This document shows positions 9,086 to 17,346 of a DNA stretch of 64,000 nucleotides, one piece after another (position 1 is the stretch's first letter; the number at the start of each line of letters is the position of its first letter). The position numbers and the translations under genes are program-made. The notes under the pieces are model-generated. The model searched no databases. It was not told where the DNA came from and worked only from the letters and a program-made list of their open reading frames with translations. The DNA comes from Chryseobacterium mucoviscidosis (GTDB taxonomy: Bacteria > Bacteroidota > Bacteroidia > Flavobacteriales > Weeksellaceae): NCBI RefSeq assembly GCF_002177115.1, contig NZ_MVAG01000122.1:524793-588792 (forward strand), read 5' to 3'.

Positions 9086-9691
9086 ATGAAGAAGACAATA
9101 AAAAGAACATTTCGGGTTTCTAAATATGTGATTTACAGAGAAACTTTAGTAGACTATAAAGAACATTTCTGGTCTTTTCTGGGAGCGTTTTTCGGAATTG
9201 GAATAATTGCTTTCATCCAGTCGCACACTTTGTCGGCTACAGAAAATATCTTTTTAATCGGTTCTTTCGGAGCTTCAAGTGTTTTAATTTACGGAGCCAT
9301 TCAAAGTCCTCTTGCGCAACCGAGAAATTTAATCGGAGGACACGTTCTGTCAGCTTTAGTGGGAGTTACAGTCTATAAAATCGTTCCGGATATTATCTGG
9401 CTTTCTGCGCCTCTGGCTGTTGCTTTTTCCATCGTTTTGATGCAGTACACGAAAACTCTGCATCCTCCGGGCGGAGCTACTTCGCTTATTGCGGTAAGTT
9501 CGACTGGGAAAATTCCGGAACTGGGATATTGGTATGTTCTTTCTCCTGTTCTTTCAGGATGCATGATTCTATTAATTATTGCTTTAATTTTCAATAATAT
9601 CACTTCGAACAGAAGTTATCCGAATCATAACCGGTTTACATATTTACTGAAGAAAAAACACAAACATCCACACAAAATGAAAAAAGTATGA
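9086..9691 (+). CDS. HPP family integral membrane protein
   Basis: The 201-residue protein belongs to the HPP family, named after the motif seen here as LHPPGGATSLIAV (about residues 126-138). Several hydrophobic segments are visible: FWSFLGAFFGIGIIAFI, IFLIGSFGASSVLIYGAI, LSALVGVTVYKIV, APLAVAFSIVLM and LSPVLSGCMILLIIALIF. This suggests four or five membrane helices. Some HPP proteins in other organisms are linked to nitrite or anion transport, but that cannot be assumed here. The C terminus is basic (KKKHKHPHKMKKV). Its stop overlaps the start of the next gene by 4 bases (ATGA), showing translational coupling. Confidence 0.88.
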   Translation: MKKTIKRTFRVSKYVIYRETLVDYKEHFWSFLGAFFGIGIIAFIQSHTLSATENIFLIGSFGASSVLIYGAIQSPLAQPRNLIGGHVLSALVGVTVYKIVPDIIWLSAPLAVAFSIVLMQYTKTLHPPGGATSLIAVSSTGKIPELGYWYVLSPVLSGCMILLIIALIFNNITSNRSYPNHNRFTYLLKKKHKHPHKMKKV

Positions 9692-10032
9692 ATTGTCTCG
9701 AATGCGGCGAAAAAATTATTGGCAGATCCGACAAAAAATTCTGTAATGATGCCTGCCGAAACGCCTACAATAACAAACAGAACAAGGATTCCAGCAATCT
9801 GATGCGGAACATCAATAACAAGCTCCGCAAAAACTATAGAATTCTGACGGAAGTAAATACCGACGGAAAAACAAAAGTTGCCAAATCTAAGCTCGATGGC
9901 TTAGGTTTTGATTTCGATTATATAACGAATCTGAAAGTTTATAAAAACGGATCTGAATATAGATTTATTTACGATTACGGCTATAAACTTCTGGAGGATG
10001 ATTTTGTTCTGATCGTAAAAAATCAGGCTTAG
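9688..10032 (+). CDS. zinc-ribbon domain protein
   Basis: This 114-residue protein begins MNCLECGEKIIGRSDKKFC with CxxC at residues 3-6 and a second pair (FC...AC, residues 19 and 23), a classic short zinc ribbon. The rest is a basic helix followed by a beta-rich segment (FDFDYITNLKVYKNGSEYRFIYDYGYKLL). The ATG overlaps the stop of the HPP membrane gene, so both are one operon. Function unknown. It resembles small Bacteroidota zinc-ribbon proteins annotated only by that domain. Confidence 0.85.
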   Translation: MNCLECGEKIIGRSDKKFCNDACRNAYNNKQNKDSSNLMRNINNKLRKNYRILTEVNTDGKTKVAKSKLDGLGFDFDYITNLKVYKNGSEYRFIYDYGYKLLEDDFVLIVKNQA

Positions 10033-10052
10033 AAACAACAAAGATTTTTAAC

Positions 10053-10955
10053 ATGAAAGAAACTGTTCTTATCACAGGTGCAAACGGATTGGTTGCCAAA
10101 GAATTATCTAAAAAACTTGAAAAAGAGTATAATGTACGTTTTCTTACGCGAAAAAAACAGAACAGCAACGATTTTGAATGGGATATTAAAAAAGCGACGA
10201 TCGACGAAAAAGCTTTTGAGAATGTTTCGCATATCATTCATCTTGCAGGAGCCAATATTTCGGAGAAAAGATGGACTGATGAAAGAAAAAAAGAACTGAT
10301 TTCAAGCCGTGTAGATTCTGCAGGTTTGCTTTTAAAAACTCTGCAAAAAAATAATATCAAATTAAAATCCTTCATATCTGCTTCCGGAATCAATTATTAC
10401 GGAACCAAAACAACGGAAAAAATTTTTACTGAAAATGATGGTCCTGGAAATGATTTTTTAAGTAAGGTGGTAGTTCTGTGGGAAAAAGCTGCGGATGATT
10501 TTAAGGAACAAAATGTTGCTGAAAGAGTCGTGAAAATCCGTACTGCGGTGGTGCTTTCGGAAAAAGACGGCGCTTTAAAAAAAATGCTTCCGCCTGTAAA
10601 AATGGGCATCGGCTCGCCAATCGGAACGGGAAAACAATATATGCCGTGGATTCATATTAATGATATTTGTTCGATTTACGAATTTGCTTTAAAAAATGCT
10701 GAACTGGATGGTGCATTCAATGCGAATTCACCGCAACATACAACGAATGAAAATCTGACAAAAAATATGGCGGAAGTGCTTCACAAGCCTTTATTTATGC
10801 CTAATGTTCCCGCTTTTGTGTTGAAACTGATGTTCGGAGAACTTTCTGAGGCTTTGCTGGAAGGTTCGAGAGCTTCATCGGAAAAAATTCAGAAAGCAGG
10901 TTTTCAGTTTGAATTTCCGGATCTGAAAGATGCTTTAAAAAATTTATTACAATAA
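10053..10955 (+). CDS. TIGR01777 family NAD(P)-binding epimerase-like protein
   Basis: The 300-residue extended short-chain dehydrogenase has an N-terminal Rossmann motif, VLITGANGLVAKEL (about residues 4-17), and the family segment IIHLAGANISEKRWTDERKKEL. SASGINYYG is the catalytic region, with Tyr in place. IRTAVVLSEKDGALKKMLPP and PWIHINDICSIYEFAL are typical of the YfcH/SDR39U1 group (TIGR01777), and a C-terminal DUF1731 region follows. The substrate is unknown. Spacing of 20 bases to the preceding zinc-ribbon gene suggests the same transcript. It is probably cytoplasmic. Confidence 0.9.
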   Translation: MKETVLITGANGLVAKELSKKLEKEYNVRFLTRKKQNSNDFEWDIKKATIDEKAFENVSHIIHLAGANISEKRWTDERKKELISSRVDSAGLLLKTLQKNNIKLKSFISASGINYYGTKTTEKIFTENDGPGNDFLSKVVVLWEKAADDFKEQNVAERVVKIRTAVVLSEKDGALKKMLPPVKMGIGSPIGTGKQYMPWIHINDICSIYEFALKNAELDGAFNANSPQHTTNENLTKNMAEVLHKPLFMPNVPAFVLKLMFGELSEALLEGSRASSEKIQKAGFQFEFPDLKDALKNLLQ

Positions 10956-10959
10956 GTCT

Positions 10960-11160
10960 GTTTAAACTTTTGTTTAATCGCAAAAGTCACAAAAAATGAA
11001 CTAAACTTTTATTTAAAGTTGATCATTACAAATCAAAAAGGGCACAATAGTTTTTAAAAATCTTTGATTTTTATTCTTTTTGAGCATTTTGGTTATTATA
11101 GAAATTAGCTTTAACATTGTCTTTTGTGCCTTTTGTGTTTAATTCTTAAATAGTTTAAAC
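10960..11160. repeat. GTTTAAAC-ended dispersed repeat, copy 2
   Basis: A 201-base element bounded by GTTTAAAC on both ends matches the element at 5301-5494 along its length, including the central AAAAATC-TTT-GATTTTT hairpin. It begins 5 bases after the epimerase stop and ends 35 bases before the next start, so it occupies almost the whole gap. Confidence 0.78.
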
Positions 11161-11194
11161 AAGTTTAATAGAAAATATCAGAAGTAAAAAAATT

Positions 11195-11773
11195 ATGAAA
11201 ACTATATTCTCACTAAGTCTTTCTTTGCTGCTGTCCATGAATGTTTTGGGGCAGAAAATTGAAAAGGCAGGACCGAAAGACAAAGCCGTAACCGAACATT
11301 TTAAAAACGATTACAAGAAAAAAAATTACAGAAAATTTGCCGGAACCATTGTTTTGAAGGATAATACAGCAAAATTCAACGATAAAACGATTTTCTTTGA
11401 TCAATCTGATAAAATTACTGAAACGATGCTTAAAGAAGGATTAATCTATCCTCAGCTTTTAACGGAATTTCAGGTTGATAAATTCGAAAACGAAGACAGC
11501 GACAGAACGCAGAAACGATTTGCAAAAATTCAAAAAAACTGGAAAGATTCTTTTGAAGTCAATAATATTAAACTGAGTGGTGGTTCTGAACTGAGTTTTT
11601 TAAGTACCGATGAAAAGGTTAAGCGTTTTAAAGTGGTCTGCAAAGATCCGAAGTTTCCAAATCTAATGATCTATTATTTTGAATTAACGGATAAAAATGC
11701 TACAAAAGATACACCCATTCAGGATTTTATTAAAAATTCTAAACTGACACATATTTTCCAGAGAACGGAGTAA
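11195..11773 (+). CDS. hypothetical secreted protein
   Basis: I do not recognise this 192-residue protein. It has a clear signal peptide (SLSLSLLLSMNVLG, then Q, about residues 5-20), so it is exported to the periplasm or outer membrane. The mature part is Lys/Asp-rich with alternating strands (KFAGTIVLKDNTAKFNDKTIFF) and no cysteines in recognisable metal pairs. It is followed after only 5 bases by a membrane protein gene, likely the same operon. Confidence 0.75.
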   Translation: MKTIFSLSLSLLLSMNVLGQKIEKAGPKDKAVTEHFKNDYKKKNYRKFAGTIVLKDNTAKFNDKTIFFDQSDKITETMLKEGLIYPQLLTEFQVDKFENEDSDRTQKRFAKIQKNWKDSFEVNNIKLSGGSELSFLSTDEKVKRFKVVCKDPKFPNLMIYYFELTDKNATKDTPIQDFIKNSKLTHIFQRTE

Positions 11774-11778
11774 AAAGG

Positions 11779-12345
11779 ATGACTAATAACCATAATATCA
11801 ATGCAAAAGCATTCTTCAGAAAATATTTTTTGGTAATTATTTTTATTATCATTCTTTTGTTGCAGGATTTTTTTCTCAAACCCTTTGTAAAAGATCTGTA
11901 TTTAAACGACGATATAAAAAATTTCAAAGAGTTTTCATGGAAATACACGGTTTTTATTTTTACTATTCTTGCCGGAATCATTATTTTCATTTCAAGGAAA
12001 AGCATTACGCTTTCGGCTGTGCCTTTAATTTTATTGGGTTTAATGATATTCGGAATCGGATTTTATTTCGGACTCCATTCTTTGGTGGATAATGCTTTGC
12101 TTTTAATCAATTCAAAAACGAAGAATACGGAAATCAATAAAACTTACGAAGTAATTCATGATAAAGAAAAGAAAGTCTTTTGGCTGAATAATGAAAATTC
12201 TATTCATGATAAAGAGGATCTTCAAAAAATTAACCGCTATAGAGTTTCAAAAGGTTTAAAAGCTATTTTTGATCTTCAGAATAATGACACGGTAAAAGTA
12301 ACTTTTAATAAAGGATGGTTTGATGTAAATTATCTCGAAAAATAA
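11779..12345 (+). CDS. hypothetical membrane protein
   Basis: This 188-residue protein has three hydrophobic segments: YFLVIIFIIILLLQDFFL (about 16-33), YTVFIFTILAGIIIFI (about 51-66) and LSAVPLILLGLMIFGIGFYF (about 73-92). A soluble C-terminal half of charged residues follows (about 110-188). No known family is recognised. It is tightly linked (5 bases) to the secreted protein gene upstream and lies 13 bases before the next gene, suggesting an operon of three. Confidence 0.75.
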   Translation: MTNNHNINAKAFFRKYFLVIIFIIILLLQDFFLKPFVKDLYLNDDIKNFKEFSWKYTVFIFTILAGIIIFISRKSITLSAVPLILLGLMIFGIGFYFGLHSLVDNALLLINSKTKNTEINKTYEVIHDKEKKVFWLNNENSIHDKEDLQKINRYRVSKGLKAIFDLQNNDTVKVTFNKGWFDVNYLEK

Positions 12346-12358
12346 TTACGCTCTGAAA

Positions 12359-13123
12359 ATGTACAATGCGACCAGAAGAAACAGAAATATAGGAACCGAA
12401 AATCAAGGTTTCAGTCAAAATAATAAATTGAAAATTTCAACACCTAACGGAACATTAAAGTCTTTTTACGAAAGAATTGGTAAGCATGAAAAAGAATCTA
12501 AAATAATAAATGGACACGAATTTTTATTTATCATTGAAGAGCTTCGCGAAAACTGTTATCACTCCTGTTCTGTTTCTGATCTTGAAAAGATAATCGAAAA
12601 TATTCCTAAAGAAGATTACGGAGATTTAAAGTTTATTGTTTTACGCCAACCGAAAAGAAAGAAGGAAATAATCTCTCCGGTTTGGGGAAGACTTGTTTAC
12701 AGCTTTGAGTACGAAAACGAATATTTTCCGGCGATAATTTTAGACTCAATAGATTTAAACAAAAAGTTAATATGGTCTAAAAAACAAAGCATCGAAGATC
12801 AGAAAGAATTTGAAAGATTAAAAGGAGACGGACATATTTTTACACAAAATAAGAGAAGTTTTATTTCTCAGTTAAATTTAGAGCCTTCAAGAAATACCCA
12901 ATTGTACAGAACTTTACTGCATGAATTCGGGCATTATGTTCATTACTTAGAAGTTGTGGAAAGACCTTTTGAAAGTGATGAAGATTATGAGGCAAAAGAA
13001 ATTCGCGATGATTACTACTCAGCTTTATCTAAAGTTGAAAAAGAAACTTTCGCGCACCAGTATGCTGATCGACTGAAGAAAAAATTAACTGAAGAAAAAA
13101 TAATTCCTTTTAATAGTCTTTAA
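12359..13123 (+). CDS. putative zincin metallopeptidase, HExxH motif
   Basis: This 254-residue protein of unknown family contains LLHEFGHYVHYLEV with HEFGH at 188-192, the zinc-binding and catalytic HExxH motif of zincins. A third ligand could be Glu or His in the following charged helix (SDEDYEAKEIRDDYY), but I cannot assign it. There is no signal peptide, so it is probably cytoplasmic. The N-terminal 30 residues are polar and low complexity. It follows the membrane gene by 13 bases and precedes the glyoxalase-like gene by 16, so it may be cotranscribed with both. Confidence 0.75.
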   Translation: MYNATRRNRNIGTENQGFSQNNKLKISTPNGTLKSFYERIGKHEKESKIINGHEFLFIIEELRENCYHSCSVSDLEKIIENIPKEDYGDLKFIVLRQPKRKKEIISPVWGRLVYSFEYENEYFPAIILDSIDLNKKLIWSKKQSIEDQKEFERLKGDGHIFTQNKRSFISQLNLEPSRNTQLYRTLLHEFGHYVHYLEVVERPFESDEDYEAKEIRDDYYSALSKVEKETFAHQYADRLKKKLTEEKIIPFNSL

Positions 13124-13139
13124 TAATTGAAAATCAAAC

Positions 13140-13526
13140 ATGAAAATAAAAAATATAGATCACCTCGTTTTAACGGTTGCAGATATTGAAAAAACGGTAG
13201 ATTTTTACACCTCTATTCTTGGTTTTGAAGTCTTAGTTTTTGGAGAAAATAGAAAAGCACTGACTTTTGGAAATCAGAAAATCAATCTTCATCAAAAAGG
13301 AAAAGAATTTGAACCAAAAGCTGAATATCCGACTTGTGGTTCTGCGGATCTTTGTTTTATTTCCGAAACCGACATTCACGAAGTTTTACAGGAACTAAAG
13401 GAAAAGAATATTGAGATCATAGAAGGAATTGTTGAAAGAACCGGAGCTTTAGGAAAAATACAATCGGTTTATTTCAGAGATCCGGATTTAAATCTGATTG
13501 AGATAAGCAACTACAGTTCATTGTAA
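13140..13526 (+). CDS. VOC family (glyoxalase/bleomycin-resistance fold) protein
   Basis: The 128-residue single VOC module starts IDHLVLTVADIEKTVDFY with the metal-ligand His at residue 7. It ends RDPDLNLIEISNY with the expected Glu ligand. LTFGNQKINLHQKG gives a central His. The paired beta-alpha-beta-beta-beta units are complete and length is normal. VOC proteins include glyoxalase, dioxygenase and antibiotic-binding enzymes. The glyoxalase I-like order with a late RDPDGN-type motif is visible, but the substrate cannot be told. It ends 80 bases before the metE leader promoter and is probably the last gene of the preceding group. Confidence 0.88.
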   Translation: MKIKNIDHLVLTVADIEKTVDFYTSILGFEVLVFGENRKALTFGNQKINLHQKGKEFEPKAEYPTCGSADLCFISETDIHEVLQELKEKNIEIIEGIVERTGALGKIQSVYFRDPDLNLIEISNYSSL

Positions 13527-13606
13527 AATACATTCTCGAAAAAATCCAAATAACTGTTCATTCAGAATAATTTTCTGAATTACTTAAAAAATAAACAAAT
13601 AATTCC

Positions 13607-13614
13607 TACATTTG
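13607..13614 (+). promoter_or_regulatory. -7 box TACATTTG upstream of the B12 riboswitch
   Basis: TACATTTG matches TAnnTTTG and lies about 23 bases before the riboswitch core. The place 19 bases upstream reads TTA rather than TTG, so the -33 box is imperfect. It would start the metE leader RNA near 13620. Confidence 0.55.
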
Positions 13615-13636
13615 TTTAGAAAACAGTTCTTTTACA

Positions 13637-13815
13637 TACTTCATCAAACGGAAAAGGTTTTACGTAAAGTAGATTAATAGGGAATCGTGTGAAAATCACG
13701 AGCTGTCGCGCAACTGTAAGTAATACTTTAAAGGTTTTTATCCACGTATATCCACTGTGTAAACGGGAAGGATGATAAAAGCTGTTACAAGTCAGGAGAC
13801 CTGCCTATTCCGAAT
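13637..13815 (+). promoter_or_regulatory. cobalamin (adenosylcobalamin-type) riboswitch
   Basis: Conserved cobalamin-riboswitch blocks are visible in order. These are AATAGGGAATCGTGTGAAAA (from 13676), the paired CGTG/CACG with GAAAA between, GCTGTCGCGCAACTGTAAG (to 13720), GGGAAGG and the B12 box AAGTCAGGAGACCTGCC (13789-13805). The spacing matches the family. A CGCG in the L5 loop (13697-13700) could kiss a CGCG downstream (13828-13831) within CTCGCGG, which is followed by a T6 run at 13840-13845. This suggests a B12-controlled expression platform. The next large gene is metE, the B12-independent enzyme, so repression when B12 is present is expected. Confidence 0.93.
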
Positions 13816-13938
13816 TGACAATGCTCTCGCGGTTTGGAGTTTTTTGGTCAGACAGATGATACTTTTTTGAACGTAGCAATCTAAATTTTAATTTGATTTT
13901 AATTGCAAAGTTTTTAATATTAATTTCTTACTTTAAGA

Positions 13939-14007
13939 ATGAAAAAATATTCGCTAACCATCAATACAGCAGTTGTTTTTTGCATCTGTTTCAGAGGATA
14001 CGGTTAA
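13939..14007 (+). CDS. possible 22-codon leader peptide or decayed signal peptide
   Basis: An ATG at 13939 opens MKKYSLTINTAVVFCICFRG plus two more residues before TAA at 14005. It looks like the basic and hydrophobic part of a signal peptide and lies inside the metE leader, 90 bases after the riboswitch platform. A purine-rich TTTAAGA precedes it. It may be a leader peptide, or the remnant of an exported protein gene such as a B12 receptor once controlled by the same switch. The rest of such a gene is not recognisable. Confidence 0.3.
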   Translation: MKKYSLTINTAVVFCICFRGYG

Positions 14008-14207
14008 AAAATTTTTCATCTTATTGCTGAGAAAAAAGCTTTGTGCAAAACGATAAAATTTCAGAGCATTCTCTTATGTAAAGGGAAAATTGCGTCCTTA
14101 CTGTATCTTTACCTCTCCATTCTATTTCCTTCTGCAAAAGCATTGCGAAGCATCAGAAGAACTTTTATACACATTAATTATTGTTTAATTTAAAAGTTTT
14201 AAAGAAA
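14008..14207 (+). other. remainder of long metE leader
   Basis: These 200 bases lie between the small ORF and metE and hold no gene. CTTCTG and CAGAAG flank a loop with two GC(A/G)AAGC-like pieces near 14128-14160, a possible weak hairpin. The leader from the riboswitch to metE is unusually long (nearly 400 bases). Confidence 0.4.
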
Positions 14208-16523
14208 ATGCAAACGCACATTCTTGGCTATCCGCGTATTGGTAGCAACCGAAAACTCAAAAAAGCCTGCGAGCAGTATTGGTCGGGCAAAATCACTTTA
14301 GACGAATTACTGGACGTCGGGAAAAATATCCGACAAAACAATTGGAAGCTTCAGCAGGAAGCAGGAATTGATCTTATTCCGTGTAATGATTTCTCTTTTT
14401 ACGATCAGGTTTTGGATATGACTTTAACTTTAGGCGCTATTCCTGAACGTTATGAAGAGATTGCTCTTAAAAAATCTGAAACGGATCTCTATTTTGCCAT
14501 GGCAAGAGGCTTTCAGAAAGAAGGTCTGGACATTACTGCAATGGAAATGACAAAATGGTTTGATACCAATTATCATTTCATTGTTCCGGAATTCCATAAA
14601 AATCAGGAATTTAAGCTGTTCTCCCGTAAAATTATCAACGAATTTTTGGATGCTAAACAAGTGGGAATAAATGCAAAACCGGTGATCATAGGTTTGTTAA
14701 CCTATATTCTGCTTGGGAAAGAAAAGGAGGAAGGTTTCAATAAGCTGGAGCTGGCTCAGAAAATTCTTCCTGTTTATATTCAGATTCTTAAAGAGCTTGA
14801 AACTCACGGAGCAGAATACATCCAGTTTGATGAACCATTTTTAGCATTAGATCTGGATGAAAAATCAAAAGAAACTTACAGTCTGATTTATGCCGAAATA
14901 AGAAAACAGTTTCCTCATCTGAAAATCATTGTAGCTACTTATTTTGAAGGTTTAAGAGATAATCTTTCTCTGGCTGTTTCTCTTCCTGTAAATGTGCTGC
15001 ATCTCGATCTGGTTCGTAGTCCGGAACAGTTGGAGGAAGTTTTAAAAGTAATTCCGGAAACATTGCATCTTTCATTAGGTGTAATTGACGGAAGAAATAT
15101 ATGGAAAAATGATTTCGAAAAATCTCTACGCCTCATTAGACAGACAACAGATAAAATAGGCTTGGAGAGAATTTTAATTGCTCCTTCCTGCTCATTGCTT
15201 CACAGCCCTTCTGATCTTGATCAGGAGAACAACGAAAGTGTTTTATCCTCCGAAATTAAACAATGGATGGCTTTTGCTAAACAGAAAGTCTCTGAAACGG
15301 TTACCCTGAAAAAATTAGCCGCAGAAAATCCGGATTATTCCACACTCCTGCTTTTAGCTGAAAATAAAAAAGCCATTGAAAGCCGCAAAACATCACCTCT
15401 CATTCATAACAGCGAAGTGAAGGATCGTGTAGATGTAACTACCGAGGAAGATGCTAAAAGAAACAAACCTTTCAGCATGCGAAAAATTTCTCAACAGGAT
15501 ATTCTCAACCTTCCTTTATTCCCTACAACTACAATTGGCTCATTTCCACAGACGAAAGAAGTTAGAAACTGGAGGGCAAAATTTAAAAAGGGTGAACTGA
15601 ATGCCAAGCAATACGATGATCTACTAAAAAAAGAAACTGAAAGAACGATCCGTTGGCAGGAGGAAATAGGAATTGATGTTCTGGTTCACGGAGAGTTTGA
15701 AAGAAATGATATGGTAGAATATTTCGGAGAACAATTATCAGGATTTGTGTTTACGCAAAACGGCTGGGTTCAAAGCTACGGAAGCCGTTGTGTTAAACCT
15801 CCTGTTATTTTCGGAGATGTGTACAGACCGAATCCGATGACGGTTTACTGGTCTGAATATGCGCAATCTTTAACGAAAAAATGGGTGAAAGGAATGTTAA
15901 CGGGACCAGTAACTATTCTTCAATGGTCTTTTGTGCGTGATGATCAGCCGCGATCTTTAACGTGCAAACAAATTGCACTGGCTATTCGCGACGAAGTGAA
16001 TGATTTGGAAAAAGCAGGAATCAGAATTATCCAGATTGATGAACCTGCAATTCGTGAAGGTCTTCCATTAAGAAAATCTGACTGGAAGCATTATCTTCAA
16101 TGGGCAGTGGAAGCTTTCAGAATTTCAGCGAGCGGTGTGGAAGATGCGACGCAGATTCATACGCATATGTGCTATTCGGAATTTAATGATATTATTCAGA
16201 ATATTGCCGATATGGACGCAGATGTTATTACGATTGAATGTTCCAGAAGCCAGATGGAGCTGCTGAATGCTTTTGCTGATTTCAAATATCCGAACGAAAT
16301 AGGACCGGGAGTTTATGATATTCATTCGCCGAGAGTTCCATCGAAAGAAGAAATGGTAGAATTGCTGAAAAAAGCACAAGCAGTTATTCCAGCACAGCAA
16401 CTTTGGGTAAATCCCGACTGTGGCTTGAAAACCCGTCATTGGGATGAAACGGAAAAAGCGTTGATTGCAATGGTGGAGGCTTCAAGGGAAGCGAGTAAGT
16501 TACTTGCTGTACAAACTCATTAG
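14208..16523 (+). CDS. metE: 5-methyltetrahydropteroyltriglutamate--homocysteine methyltransferase (cobalamin-independent)
   Basis: The 771-residue enzyme makes methionine from homocysteine without B12. It has the usual two barrels. The N-terminal half starts MQTHILGYPRIGSNRKLK, and the C-terminal catalytic half starts near residue 440 (LPLFPTTTIGSFPQTKEVR). Zinc ligands are visible in HTHMCYSEF (His and Cys) and NPDCGLKTR (Cys), with the substrate loop IQIDEPAIREGLPL. The frame opens earlier at a TTG (14181), but family homology begins at ATG 14208. Control by the cobalamin riboswitch upstream fits its role as the B12-free alternative to MetH. Length is complete. A terminator follows. Confidence 0.97.
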   Translation: MQTHILGYPRIGSNRKLKKACEQYWSGKITLDELLDVGKNIRQNNWKLQQEAGIDLIPCNDFSFYDQVLDMTLTLGAIPERYEEIALKKSETDLYFAMARGFQKEGLDITAMEMTKWFDTNYHFIVPEFHKNQEFKLFSRKIINEFLDAKQVGINAKPVIIGLLTYILLGKEKEEGFNKLELAQKILPVYIQILKELETHGAEYIQFDEPFLALDLDEKSKETYSLIYAEIRKQFPHLKIIVATYFEGLRDNLSLAVSLPVNVLHLDLVRSPEQLEEVLKVIPETLHLSLGVIDGRNIWKNDFEKSLRLIRQTTDKIGLERILIAPSCSLLHSPSDLDQENNESVLSSEIKQWMAFAKQKVSETVTLKKLAAENPDYSTLLLLAENKKAIESRKTSPLIHNSEVKDRVDVTTEEDAKRNKPFSMRKISQQDILNLPLFPTTTIGSFPQTKEVRNWRAKFKKGELNAKQYDDLLKKETERTIRWQEEIGIDVLVHGEFERNDMVEYFGEQLSGFVFTQNGWVQSYGSRCVKPPVIFGDVYRPNPMTVYWSEYAQSLTKKWVKGMLTGPVTILQWSFVRDDQPRSLTCKQIALAIRDEVNDLEKAGIRIIQIDEPAIREGLPLRKSDWKHYLQWAVEAFRISASGVEDATQIHTHMCYSEFNDIIQNIADMDADVITIECSRSQMELLNAFADFKYPNEIGPGVYDIHSPRVPSKEEMVELLKKAQAVIPAQQLWVNPDCGLKTRHWDETEKALIAMVEASREASKLLAVQTH

Positions 16524-16536
16524 ATATTGATATTTT

Positions 16537-16562
16537 CAGGAGCTTCAGGGCTCCTGTTTTTT
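16537..16562 (+). terminator. terminator of metE
   Basis: CAGGAGC (16537-16543) and GCTCCTG (16550-16556) form a 7-bp stem with a 6-base loop, followed by six T. Confidence 0.85.
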
Positions 16563-16614
16563 GTTTTATTTAAAATAAACTTTATATTTACTCAAAAGTA
16601 TTATTAATAACTAA

Positions 16615-17346
16615 ATGAAAGCTAAAACTCAAAACGAAATAATTCAGGAAATTGTAGAATATTTTAAAGTTTATATTTTTGATAATCATATCAAAGCCTC
16701 TTTAAATACACATTCAAAATTAAAGAGCTATAATATAAATCCTATTGTTGTTAAATATCTATCAAAGGTTTTAGAAAATAGTTACACATCAATTGGTGTT
16801 GCTAAAGCATTATTTTATCCCAGAGTTTTGGGAACGTCAATAAATACTTCTTTTGGAACAAGGATACAAAATATGTTTGTAGATTTACAAATTGCAGAAG
16901 GCTCATTAATTAAGGGAATGGATATCGAATTTATTGATAAAATTGATAATCGTAGAAAATGGTGCCAATTAAAATCAGGACCAAATACAATTAATTCAGA
17001 AGATGTAAAACCATTAATAAAAAAATTTACAGATACAATAAATTTAGCCAGAACCAATAGAGCATTCACTAATGTAAATAATACAGATTTTATTGTTGGT
17101 GTACTATACGGTGAACAAAGCGAATTAAGTATGCATTATAAGGTTATCGACAAGACTCACCCTGTTGTTATAGGTAAAGATTTTTGGCATAGAGTAACTG
17201 GCTTTCCAAAATTCTATGATGGTCTTGTTGAGGAATTGCATTTACTTATTGAAAATATTGACACTCAAAATTTAATAAATGAGGGTGTTGAAAAACTAGC
17301 CGAAGAAATCGCTAGTTCTCAACTTTTTAATTTTAAAGAATTATAA
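16615..17346 (+). CDS. type II restriction endonuclease (PmeII/Eco47II-like, tentative)
   Basis: This 243-residue protein is the likely nuclease partner of the convergent cytosine methyltransferase. GTSINTSFGTRIQN, GMDIEFID (Asp103) and KWCQLKSGPNTIN (Gln118-x-Lys120) form a PD-(D/E)xK-type active site of the QxK kind. FWHRVTGFPKFYDGL follows near the C terminus. These features recall the PmeII-family type II enzymes. The exact family and the target site are inference. Codon use is more AT-rich than neighbours (many AAA, TTA, ATA), consistent with acquisition by transfer. Its 3' end overlaps the methyltransferase 3' end by 28 bases on the opposite strand. Confidence 0.75.
   Translation: MKAKTQNEIIQEIVEYFKVYIFDNHIKASLNTHSKLKSYNINPIVVKYLSKVLENSYTSIGVAKALFYPRVLGTSINTSFGTRIQNMFVDLQIAEGSLIKGMDIEFIDKIDNRRKWCQLKSGPNTINSEDVKPLIKKFTDTINLARTNRAFTNVNNTDFIVGVLYGEQSELSMHYKVIDKTHPVVIGKDFWHRVTGFPKFYDGLVEELHLLIENIDTQNLINEGVEKLAEEIASSQLFNFKEL

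Noticed and set aside
14181..14207. Upstream TTG start for metE
   Set aside because: Family homology begins at ATG 14208 and the extra nine residues have no counterpart.
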